Source: Talpa occidentalis (lineage: Eukaryota > Chordata > Mammalia > Eulipotyphla > Talpidae). From it: a stretch of DNA of 64,000 bases. This document shows, piece by piece, positions 45,805 through 56,579 of the stretch. Position numbers and translations under genes: made by a program. The notes beneath the pieces are model-generated. The model had not been told where the DNA came from and searched no databases. It saw nothing but the letters and a program-made list of their open reading frames with translations. Each line of letters opens with the position of its first letter. Within the stretch, counting starts at the first letter, position 1. The DNA is taken from assembly GCF_014898055.3 (NCBI RefSeq), contig NW_023601433.1:47115876-47179875 (forward strand). Direction: 5' to 3'.

Positions 45805-48630
45805 TTTGTGGTAGATATTAAAAAAGTGTTTTCTTTTCTGTTTTACATTTTATTGTATACATGATACTCTATATACATTAATTTTAAACTTTGTAATTTT
45901 TGATTTTACATCCAGAATTTTGTTTGGTGAACTTATCCCAAATTGCAAAAAATATTCTATAATTTTAAATCTAGTTCATCAAAAATAATAAAATGTTTGT
46001 AGTGTAATCTTAAATTAATTCAAAATTGATTTTGTTTATAAGGTAGAAATCTAAATCATTCCCCACATTATCCCTCCTCCCCACATGGAGAACCACTTGT
46101 TTTACCACAGTAACTGAAGTTTTCCTTTTGTTTCTGTTTTGTTTTGTTTTTAAAGGGCCTGTATATTTCTTATTTTCAGTCAGGGCAAATCTTCACAGAT
46201 GGAAACTGATCTCTAATTGCAGAAGCGTATACTCCAACTGCTTTTGCGAAAGTGCTTTGCTGATATGTGTGTGTGTGTGGTTTGTTTGTTTTTTTTTTTT
46301 TTGATTGGATAATACTAATACCTTGCATTATGATAAATTTTTTTAAAAGGAATTCTTTTTTGAACCTGAGAAAGAAATTGTAACATTCTAAATCACAAAT
46401 GAGATCAGGAAATATTTTATTTTGTACTTCTTTCTTTATGACTGCTTAATACAAATGGTTTACTTTGTGTGCTTTTTTTTCTGAATAAATGATTATTTTG
46501 CCATTTGTGGTATTCATTTTTTTTCAGTGGGAAATAAAGTAGAAAAATCTTTGATTTTACCTTATAGAGGCATAATTATACTCTATATGTGGGTTGTAGT
46601 AAGCTTGAGATTAGGGGTTTGAGAAAGATGGTTTATATTATATTAGAGTCTGCTTACATGGTAAGAACCAGGGGCATGTTTGGTATTTTTTTTAACTGGA
46701 TAATTTTTGTTAAAGTGACATTGTGAAGTTATGTTTTTAATGAAAATCTTAGACAACCAGTTGTAAAGAAAATGTGTTTTATCCCTTTAATTTGTTTTAA
46801 AGAGAAAGAACTGTATGAAGAGTAGTTGTAATGTGATTTTCAGTACTGGTAGTTGCTGGCAGTGACACTGGCCAAGTTTAGCTTCCATATGCAGTTGAGA
46901 AATGATTGACTTGTAATGGTTTGGTTAGTCATGCTTTGATTAGGCATGCTTTTACCTGTGATTGATAGTGTTATCTCTGAACTTTGGTATCAAGTCTAAG
47001 AGGGAAGTAAATGTTTCATTGGAATAGTGAGACTTTAATGCTTGCAGTTGATAGAGATATATTGCCTAGCACTTGTGTTTCTTGGGAAACTTCTGGTTAG
47101 CTGTCTGAACCCAATCAGTTCCTTTCTTCAGTATCACCTCATTTCCTTTAGAGGGCAGTGTAGAGGGAAATCCAAAAAATGGATGGTGAGTAGGGATGAG
47201 GACACCAGACTAAGGTCTTCATAGAAGGAGTTCTTCCTAGGAGCCCTTGGTCTGCCTGTCTTTAAAGGTAGATGGTTTTCCTTGAGCCACTGATGTTATT
47301 TGTGCTGGTCCTGATTGTGCCTTCCATGGGGTATGAATACTGCTGGGTGGAGGTGTGGATATTCTAGGGATGGTTAAAAGTTTATTTGAAGAGTTAACTT
47401 TTGTTAAGACAAATACAGATATTACGGAGGAAGATAAAATTTTGATGTGCACTTCAAATGTAAAATCAAGATACTCCCAGAGAGACTTGAAGGACATTTT
47501 ATATTGGGGAAATCGAAGGAAAGAGTTGTATGATTTACTTAAGATCTTCCACACTAGAATGTACTTCATTTTACTACCTTTACATTTTCTTCAGAAGAAA
47601 AATGTGTAATACATTGTATGTTTGACTCTGCTTTTGTTAATGTTAATGGTGACTATTTTGCAGTTTAATATTTTTCATAAGATTACATCTTTCACTGGTG
47701 GTATGCAATTGTTTTCTAATAGTTCTTTGGTGGGGAATTTTCAGGGTTAAAGATGGGGAAAGTACCCTGCTCTCTATTTTTTCAAGGAAAGATTAATAAT
47801 TGATTAATTTTGCAAATGTTCTTCTTGAGATTTATCTTGCAAAATTCTTTTATGCTTTCCTTTCTTTGAAAACTGAGTCTTGGCATTATTTTTCACTATA
47901 CTTGTCTTGAATTTAGTAGACAGATTTTTTCCTGCTCTCATAAATATTTGAAAATGTATTACTGTATTTTCCCTCTGGTGTAGCTTAAAAATAAAGAGTT
48001 TTGACAAAGTATGTGTGGCATGTTGAGAAAATACTGGACTAGTAGTTAGAAGATGAAAGACTTGAGAATCTTGTTTTTCAATTACTATTTGATTTTGATT
48101 CTTTTTTTCAGTCATTGAGGACCTTCAAAGTCTATGCATTCACTTAAAGTTGTTCATAAGATTCCTTTATTATCCTTTAAATAATTCACAGTTGTAGTGA
48201 TGCCCATATTGTATTCCTAATAATGTAAAAAGTTTTGTGATATCTTTTCCTTGATTAGTCAGGGTTTATCAGTTTTATTAATCTTCAGTTTTGGTTGATA
48301 TTTTATATTTGCCTTTTTTTCTATTTCCTTTATTTCTTACTTAGCTTTACTGTTTTCCTTCTTTTTACTTATTTTAGCTTAACTTCCTTTTCCCCAAGCC
48401 TCTCAAGGCAGAAATTTAGGTAATTGTTTTTCTGAACCCTTTTTCTAAATGTACGTCAAACTTTAGCTGTAGTTCACGTGTGGTAATGTTGTTTTTATTG
48501 TTGTTCAGTTAAAAATATTTCCAATTTCCCTAGTATGTTTCCTAACTTCTAAACATCTGAAGATATTATAAATATTTCTATTACTGTATTATTTCAGTCT
48601 TTTGTAATTTATTGAGACTTGTTTTATGAC
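45805..48630. other. Unannotated AT-rich sequence
   Basis: About 2.8 kb without a recognised repeat except short homopolymers and a brief (TG)n near 46266. The plus frame at 47355-47609 has a mixed, acidic-looking composition but no domain I know; an antisense frame overlaps it. Confidence 0.45.
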
Positions 48631-48632
48631 TT

Positions 48633-48737
48633 AGGAGAGATCTGCTGCACCATGTGGGTAGCTCCCTGGCTCTCGCTGCAGTGGCTGCGGATAGCTTGGT
48701 ATCGCTGTCTTTAACCCCTGTGCCACAAAGGAGGCCC
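48633..48737 (-). mobile_element. SINE fragment, head half only
   Basis: Contains ggagagatctgctgcaccatg, tgggtagctccctggct and the head end gtgccacaaaggaggccc, but lacks the body and tail. A 5' (head-side) piece left by deletion. Confidence 0.85.
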
Positions 48738-49310
48738 TCAGCATATAGTTTGTTTGGTGAATGTTCCATGTGCACTAGATACTAGAAATTGAAGCACTAC
48801 CGTTGTGCTCCAATTATAACCAAGTGGCATGTATTGATAGGCTAAGGTATGGGAGTGAAGTGGACTGCTGTGTTCACTGTTTTTTTTCTGTGGAATGAGG
48901 ACTAGGATACCCCTCCTATGTAGGATTGACTGCAAAGCCAGAAATAATTCATCAGTGAGGAAATGATCATCTATTGAAAAAAGATTACTTAATTGGTTCC
49001 TTACTCAAATTGTAAATGTACTCACATTCTTTTAGCAACTCAAAAAAGAAATAATCAAGATATGATTTGTCTTATTTTTCAGCAGGTCTTTTATGTAATA
49101 TGTATACATATTACATAGGTGGTTAACTTAGACTATTCTGTTGTGAACTGACAATTTACTCACAATGCATTTTCCTCTTAAAATAAATGCCTTTCTGTTT
49201 TAACTTAAAAATTTGTAGCTGGAATGAGCAGGGTAAAATAAACCCTGAAAATATCCTGGGATATACATTTTCTTATAAAAGTTGACCAGCAAGGGGCTCT
49301 ATCAAATAAA
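48738..49310. other. Unannotated AT-rich sequence
   Basis: No gene. Small palindromic piece tatgtaatatgtatacatattacata near 49091-49116. Confidence 0.45.
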
Positions 49311-49315
49311 TGCAC

Positions 49316-49505
49316 CACTTATTTATTTAAATTTATTTTTAAATTTATTTTTTACATCATTGTGCATTTTTAAACAATATTTGCTTCCCCTAACCCCCAC
49401 GAGTGGTCCCCATAGAATTTCCTTCGCCAGTGCACTGCTGCTACATCACCTCAGTCCCCTGTGCGCTGCCATCCCTCTGATCCTGCTCCCCTTAAATGCA
49501 ACCAT
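49316..49505 (-). mobile_element. L1 3'-UTR-like fragment
   Basis: ttacatcattgtgcattttt, ggtccccatagaatttcc and tcccctgtgcgctgccatcc resemble the 3'-UTR blocks seen at 11.8-12.0 kb and 37.4-37.6 kb, after AT repeats equivalent to a tail. Confidence 0.45.
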
Positions 49506-50637
49506 TTAAGAGCATAGATTAGACTTAGTTTCCGAGGAATGATGACCACCTGAATTTCACTAATTCCTGGACATTGGATTTTTAAAAAAGCATTCTTCTT
49601 ATGTTGGATTGTAATAGATCAAAATACTCATAAATCACAACTGCAACCCAACTTATCCATTATCTCAGTAGTATTAGTAATATTTTGTTCAGCATATGTT
49701 AGGGCAAATATTTCTCTTCTGTGAAAATATGATTTCAATCAAGTATTTATTACTAACAGTTGAAAGTTTTGAAATATTTACTGTATTTTTTGGAAACCTT
49801 GATAACAAAACTTCCCTGTGGTTTGGTATAGTTTAGTGTATTTTTGGGGCTCTGAAGTTCTTACTTTCAATAGTCTGGCATTCCTGCATCTGTACATTTA
49901 TTTATTTGCCTATTTTTTTTTGTACAAAAGGGTGTAATTTCTAAAAGGAGCACTAAAAGACTAGAGCTGCTATGTCAGAGTATCTCACATCTCCTAAGAA
50001 AAACCGGGTGGTGGGTCTATGTTACAAGATGCTCCATGACAGATATTTTTTTCTTAGGTTAGGATGTAGCTCTGGGAAATTATTTCCTTGAGCATTTTAA
50101 GAAACATCTTAAATTATTTATGAATTGTTTTTTAGTTCTGATTCAGTCTGTAAAACCTATTAATATTTTTCCAAAACACATTTTGAAAAAACCCTGATTT
50201 TTACAGGACTGAGAGAAGAGGGATGTTAGATGTGGTTTTTTTTATCAGAAGGATCTTTCCTCCTGTTCCCTATCCTTTTAAATTTAATCTCTCCCTAGGG
50301 ATAGATCACAGTTGAGTCCACAACTGTCAGAGCAGAGCACAGTGGGCTCTTTGGGATGCTTTCAGATTACTTTCTGGCTCTTCCAAGAGACTTCATTGCA
50401 TAATAAAGTTAATTTGTTGTGTGCCACTTCCTTAGTGTCTTTTTAATTTGCTGAAAATTTTTTTTGTGCATGCATTTGTCAGATTGGTTTAATATATTAA
50501 ATTAGACTTTCAAATTAAATCAATTTTCAAATTAAATCAAATTTGAAGATTTTGTCTTCTATTTTACATTTAGATTACTACAGATTCTCTCAAGATCTTT
50601 TTCTCCATAGCATTGTATCTTTCAAAAAGTAAGCTGA
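49506..50637. other. Unannotated AT-rich sequence
   Basis: No exon or named repeat recognised. Confidence 0.45.
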
Positions 50638-50648
50638 TTTCAGTATTT

Positions 50649-50898
50649 TTTTTCTTTTTTTTAATTTATACAAGCACTGGGTATAGTCAGAAGCTTGGGA
50701 GGGTGAGAGGATTCACCAGAGCCAGAGCGGAGAACAGAACAGGCAGACTGACGAAATACACTGCTGAGGGGGGGCAAATGGTGTGGCAGGAGAGGTCTGC
50801 GCGCCATTGTGGGATCCTCACCAGCACCGGCACAGCAGAGGCTGCAGGCAGCTTCACAGCCCTGTGCTCAACCCCTGCGCTACCAGGGGAGGCCCTGG
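50649..50898 (-). mobile_element. tRNA-derived SINE, long-type tail
   Basis: Contains acaagcactgggtatagtcag and agaagcttgggagggtgagag, the tail variant of the long-form copies, then a degraded body (gaggggggcaaatggtgtggc) and head ctaccaggggaggccc. Direct repeat TTTCAGTATTT at 50638-50648 and 50899-50909. Confidence 0.9.
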
Positions 50899-50966
50899 TT
50901 TCAGTATTTGAAAGCTTTATCTATGAGGGTAATTTTGCCTAATGCAGATATTACTAAATAGGACAA

Positions 50967-51236
50967 TTTTTTTTAAGGATTTATTTATGCATACAGGAGC
51001 TGGGGTACAGGCCAGAGATGAGAGGGGAAGAGGACTCATCAGAGACAGAGTAGGGAACAGAACAGGCAGACTGACTGAAATACACTGCTGAGGGGAGCAG
51101 CGGGTGAGACAGAAGAGGTCTGCTGTGCCATGTGGGTTGCTTCCTGGCTGGCTGGGGATTGAACTCCTGCTGCAGAGGCTGCGGATTTGCTTCATAGTGC
51201 TGTGCTTATTAACCCCTTGTGCCACCAAGGAGGCCC
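50967..51236 (-). mobile_element. tRNA-derived SINE, short form
   Basis: Tail aaggatttatttatgcatac, body cactgctgaggggagcagcggg, head gtgccaccaaggaggccc. Same orientation as its neighbour 70 bp to the left but with the other tail type, so not a local duplication. Confidence 0.9.
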
Positions 51237-52655
51237 TGGAAACTCACTTTTAATTTGCAACAGGAGCATGTTTAAGAAAAGGACTGAAAGAATTTTATCA
51301 GGCCACAGTGTAGAAGGTGAGGTATGGAGAGAGGGGAGGCCAGGGACAGAAAGAAAATCCAAGAGACTTCCAGGTGTCTGTTAATCATCATGTTTATAAA
51401 CCTGATAGTTTTGCATTAAAAAAAAAAAACAGCAGTGGGAAATCCTATACTGTCAAAACACAAGGTTGTAAAACAATGGTACTTCAATAATAATAAAAAG
51501 AAATTACAGCAAACAGCCAGCAATCTCTCCTGTGTGTTCAGACTTGTTTCTGTTAAGTGAATTTTGATCTTTTCACAAAGTTCAAGACTGTACTTTGTGC
51601 TTTCTGGTTTCAGCCTTGAAAGAGGGACCTGCTTGGGGTCTAGTGAGGGTTACCTTCTTAGGTAACCTGCTTGGGGTCTAGTGAGGGTTACCTTCTCAGC
51701 ACAGAGGTGACTAAGACAGCTTTGAGACTGTCTGTCACAGCCAACCTGAGTAAAGAAGATGCCACATAAAACAGCAGGATGTGCACTGCAGCTTTTCCTG
51801 GGACCTGGGGTGCCCTGGTGGGAGTGTGCTCACATTCTTGCATGCCTGGGGCAACTGCTTCTCAGATGTGGTTTTTCTCTCCAGTTTGTATGAATCTACT
51901 CATCCCATCTCTTTCATTTATTCTTGGTCTCTCTATTCATGTGAGCGTGGGACTCTGGCACCAATGTATTTAAACTTGACTTCTTAAAACGAAAGCATAG
52001 CTCGCCATATTACGTGAAGAGGGAATGGATGGTCTAAATTTTGTGGACTCAAAGGATAGGATATTAAGGGTCGTGGGGGGGTGCTTAGATCTTTTACTGC
52101 CTCTTTATTATTACAAATAGGGAAATGAGTGCTTTTAATTATCTGAGTTCACAAAGCTAGTTATTGACAAAGCAGCGACTAGCGTTGATTCCCAGCCTGC
52201 AAGAGCTCATGGAAAGGTGCCAACCGCTGAGTGCTCTGAGGCACTGTATGGTTGAGGGTGGGGGGGGCTCTCTTAGGGCTGACCTTTCTTACACATATGG
52301 GGAGAGGAATTTTTGCTTTAGGAAACCACTAACTCCTAAAAATAAAAGTAGCTGTAACTAAGGAAGGGCTTTTAACCAGCTTTGAGAAGTTGTGCTGCAT
52401 TTGACTGCTGGTGGTTAATTCACACTTAGAAGAAATCCATGAGGCATTAACTGCTTACCTATACTGACCCTTAAAGTTGGGAGGAAATTCAGCCATCTTC
52501 AAGTCTGACAACTTGATGCTTAGATACTGCATTTAGCTGTTGCATATCTGAGAGAAATGCATGAGTGTAATCATCAAGGCAGTGCACTCACTCAGTTCAC
52601 ATCAAGCGTTAATGTTTTAGTTGTACTATAGAGTTGCCCATTTTCTGCATACTTT
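51237..52655. other. Unannotated sequence with a 38-bp tandem repeat
   Basis: No exon found. The tandem repeat is listed separately. Overlapping plus frames at 51779-51987 resemble nothing known. Confidence 0.45.
51627..51700. repeat. 38-bp tandem duplication
   Basis: Units begin acctgcttggggtctagtg at 51627 and 51665. The second copy diverges near its end (cttctcag for cttcttag). Confidence 0.9.
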
Positions 52656-52659
52656 GTCA

Positions 52660-52828
52660 TTCAACTACAATCCTGGTGTGAGGTGGTAGAGCTCCCAGTG
52701 GGCCTTTACATCAGCATCTGGTGGGTATCTGATTTAGTTGGTCAGGTTAGAGTGGTGGATTATCTAGATAATAATGTTCCCCAGGGTTTCTCATGGAGTT
52801 AAGAATGAGAACTGCTGTTGTGTACTTT
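52660..52828 (-). mobile_element. MER5-like hAT fossil
   Basis: Read on the minus strand: gcagttctcattctt, cctggggaac, actaaatcagatacccac and agatgctgatgt, in MER5 order. The terminal gagaactgctg on the plus strand is the decayed inverted end. Confidence 0.5.
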
Positions 52829-52960
52829 CAGTTCCTTTTGAGGTAGGTTGACGCTGAGGTTTTTGGCCTCTAAAAGAGTTGATTTTGTGTAATACTGAAA
52901 GTCCACTCAGTTGAAGTAGGTACTTTTTGGAAAATCTTAGCTTATAACACTAGCAGCTAA

Positions 52961-53175
52961 TAATTACTGAGCAGTGAGTGACAAAATGCCTTGAGCAATT
53001 TGAATGGTTTTAAAGGTTTTGACTCATTTAATCGTTTTAACTACTCTTAGGTATTCTTGTTACTCCATTTCTCAGATTAGGGAACTAATGCAGAGAGAGC
53101 CTAAGTAATTTCCTCCAGTGAGGTCCCAGCTTTCACACTGAACTCTATGGTTCTATTGCTTATGCTGAATGAGTC
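52961..53175 (-). mobile_element. MIR fossil
   Basis: taataattactgagcagtg, ttgactcatttaatcgtttt, ctcttaggtattcttgttac, ccatttctcagattagggaac and gaggtcccagctttcacact are the reverse MIR landmarks in order. Confidence 0.8.
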
Positions 53176-53454
53176 AATGCTGCCTTCATATTGAGTAACG
53201 GAAGCCGACCATGTAACTCATGAAGCTGATTTGAGAAGTGTTGGCATTTCTATTCCATTTGCATTTGCTCCACAATTTGTCTTTAAGCACTGCATTTTAT
53301 CATTTAATAGATTGTGTGATGTGCAGGTGTTCTTCTATGAAACCACAGCGAGGTTTATTAGACCTGTTACATCACCCTTTGGTACTTAATTTTAAAGATC
53401 AATTATATAGCATAGGGCTAAAGAGAAACACAAAAATATTTCATGATCTGGTCA

Positions 53455-53492
53455 ATTAACTTATTCCTTGTTTTAATGAAAACTGGCCAGCT

Positions 53493-53535
<43 letters not shown>

Positions 53536-53597
53536 ACCATAGTATTTCATGTGGTTATAATTAACTTATTCCTTGTTTTAATGAAAACTGGCCAGCT

Positions 53598-53648
<51 letters not shown>

Positions 53649-53672
53649 ACCATAGTATTTCATGTGGTTATA
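53455..53672. repeat. Tandem duplication with internal (AC)n
   Basis: Two copies, 53455-53559 (105 bp) and 53560-53672 (113 bp), each made of an attaacttattccttg block, a cagctta(AC)n array and a cctaccatagtatttcatg block. They differ only in AC number (by about four units), so duplication is recent. Confidence 0.95.
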
Positions 53673-55945
53673 TGTTCTGTGTTTACTGTGATAATGAAAG
53701 TATTTAAAAATTATATTGATATTGGGAACAAGGCAACTTATTAAATATAATTAAAAATTTACCAGCAAATTTAAAAATGTATGAGGGTTTAAAAATCTAG
53801 TTTTGTAAGAGAACTGAAGTAAATTAATATAATGCTGTCACCGTTATAAGAGAATAGATCAGCTTTAAAAATGGGCCTGATTTGGAAGGCCATTTTAACT
53901 GCATGGAAAAAGCCACAGACAATGATGCAACTTCTAACTGCACTATATTGATTTTTTCCCCTTAAAAAGTATTTTAAATAGAAAAGTATCTTAAACAATT
54001 TAGGATTAATTTTATAGCATCCTCAGATGGCCTGTTTATATCCTCATGAACACAAGAATATATTCTAATTTCTGATTAAGCTGTACCTTTGCTGGATATG
54101 AAGTGTCTATTAAGAATGTGTGCACATGGCTTTTTTTTTTTTTTTTTTTTTTGTCTTGATGGGATAGAAACTATTTCCCTCTGCAGAGAATAGGAACCTC
54201 TATAGTCAGAGTGCACCCTGCTGGTGGCTTTGGGTTTTAATGGAAGTCACAGACCAAGTACCATTCATGTCTAGTAGTAGGATCTTGAAGGAGAGAGAGT
54301 CAAGGAACCTTTAAAGTCTCACTCCCAGCTTCAGCACCCCTCTTTATGTGGCCCAGAGTACAGGCAGTCCAAGAGGAAGAAGTCAGTCCTCACATCTAGT
54401 CCTGCATCCCTGTGAGTCACCAACCCTGAGGGCCTGCATTGCCTTTGCTGCATCACTGTGGTCAATATTTTAGCATATCTTAAATCAGTGTACTTGGATA
54501 ATGTAAAATTTATTAGGTGGCGGGGATTTTACCCTAAGAAGGCAAGTAGCTGTGGAATAGAGTAAGTTTAAGAGTTTTCTAATATAATAAACCCCAGATT
54601 AATTGCTGTGACTTAATACCTTTTGTATTTTAAAATATCGTTTGAAATACATAGTAATCTAAACTGAAAGGAATATTACCATCTTACTTGTATCAGACAC
54701 TTTAAAGTTTGAGGCATCAATAACAGCAAAGGCAGTATGTTTCTTTAAGGGGAAAAAAAATCCCAGGAAGTCATCTTGCTGTGTGTGTGTTTGTGTTTCA
54801 ACTGTTACAGATAAATTTTTAAGTGACCTTGTGCAAAAGCAATGAGGAAGTCTACTGCTAAAATTTAGATATGTTATAATTTGTGTAGGTGATATTCAAT
54901 GGAAGACACAGTGAATTAGCAGAATGGTAATAGATGAAATCTTACTGCTATTTAGAAATATTAAAGCTAATATTTTTTGTATGCTAGACCATATATATTT
55001 GCAATTAATATTTTTAATTAAATTGATATGTTTAATTGAACTGATAAAACCCAAATACATGCTTTTTCATGTAACTCAGATTATATTTAGTGCTTTATTC
55101 TGTCAGATACTGAACCAGTTTACTTAATTAGATCTCTCACATTCTTTTTTTGTCCTAATTGGTGAAAGTTCGGAATCTAGCAATTCCAGGAGATGCCCAC
55201 TGGGCAATATCTGTGTGTTCTTTGGGATGAGGAAGGATATGCCTTGTTCTCCTGGTGATCTTACCAATAATTGAGCACTCTGGTCACTTAGCCCATCCTT
55301 TGTGGGTATCTCCCAGGAATCTCCAGCTCAGTTACCTAGTTCCCAGCAGCTCTGGAAAGGTCACAGCAAAGGGTCAAGTTCCCACTATCCTTGCACTTGC
55401 TGTTCTGGCAGATCTGGTGTGCTATATAGCATTCCTGTGGCATTAGCCTTGAATACTTTTCTTTCACATGGTTTACTTTATACTCTATTCTTTCCACAAC
55501 TGTTTGAAACTTTGAAAATAGCATGGAGATATAGGAATGGAATAGCTTAATTTGAAACTTAAAATTCTCTTCTTTTCAGCATGCAAGCTCCTTCAATCTG
55601 TGATTGATTTCTTTTGGTTGCCACTGGTATTTGTAAAGAGTGTGATGCTTAAAACTGTCATGTTCCCATAGGTAAGTTTATTTCAGGGTGCATTGGATAT
55701 TTGGTGTAGATTTAGAGCAAATCATCTTTTTCAAGATATTTGTCTTGCCTTTTGGTATATGAAGTAGGAGGTTTTATCACCTGCTCGCTATAATTATCCT
55801 GAAAATTGTTTCTGTTTCATTACATTAGGACTTCTCATTACATGAATGACAGCCCTTAAAGGAAAGCTATGTTATTTAAATAAAGATGGATTTATGTTTC
55901 CATATAATTTGGAACATTTTTATGACTTTATGATTTCAGTGGTTT
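53673..55945. other. Unannotated AT-rich sequence
   Basis: A T run of about 22 lies at 54131-54152. No exon or named repeat recognised. Confidence 0.45.
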
Positions 55946-55961
55946 GTTTGCTTATATCTTT

Positions 55962-56249
55962 TTTTTTAAGATTTATTTTTATTTATTTATGCATACAAGA
56001 GCTAGGGTGTAGGCCAGAGGTGTGGAGTGGGGGTATGTATGAAAGGATTCACCAGCAACAGAGTAGGAAGCAGAAGAGGCAGATCTACTGAAATACACTG
56101 CTGAGGGGAAGCAGCAGGTGAGACTGGAAAGGTCTGCTTATGGTTAGGGGATTAGCTCCCTGGTTAGGGGATGGAACTCATGCTGCAGTGGCTGGAGATA
56201 GCTTGATAGTGCTGAGACTTAACCCTTTGTGCAACCAGGGAGGTCCTGC
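55962..56249 (-). mobile_element. tRNA-derived SINE, short form, full length
   Basis: Tail taagatttatttttatttat, body cactgctgaggggaagcagc, head gtgcaaccagggaggtcc. Flanks TTGCTTATATCTTT (55948-55961) and TTGCCTATATCTTT (56250-56263) differ by one base. Contains an internal small repeat (ggttaggggattagctccct). Confidence 0.92.
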
Positions 56250-56499
56250 TTGCCTATATCTTTATCATTAGTTTCATTTTAGGTGATTTGAGTAGAATTC
56301 TTAGTACAGTACACACTGGCATTTTCTCTAAGACAGTTTTTTCAAAAGTAAGTAGAAAAAAAGAAAAAGTGATTCACAGTCTATTTACCTGCAGGAAATA
56401 ATTTCCTATCATATTTTGCCTCACAAACTGAAATTTTGCTGCCAATCCAATTGTGGGTCCATCCAACATAGAGGCAAGTTTTTGCAGGATTGTCAGTTC

Positions 56500-56575
56500 A
56501 CTTTAGGACAGGTCTGTACGGGAACCAAACCCAAGACCTTGCCTCAAAACAAATACCTAAACCACATGAGCTTTG
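56500..56575 (-). mobile_element. Possible old tRNA-derived SINE head
   Basis: On the minus strand GCTCATGTGGTTTAGGTATT followed about 30 bp later by GGTTTGGTTCCC has box A/box B spacing of a tRNA-like promoter. It is unlike the abundant SINE here. No body or tail recognised. Confidence 0.3.
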
Positions 56576-56579
56576 CTTT

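Noticed and set aside
53455..53672. CRISPR-like direct repeats
   Set aside because: Only two units with a dinucleotide core; this is mammalian DNA and a simple tandem duplication explains it.
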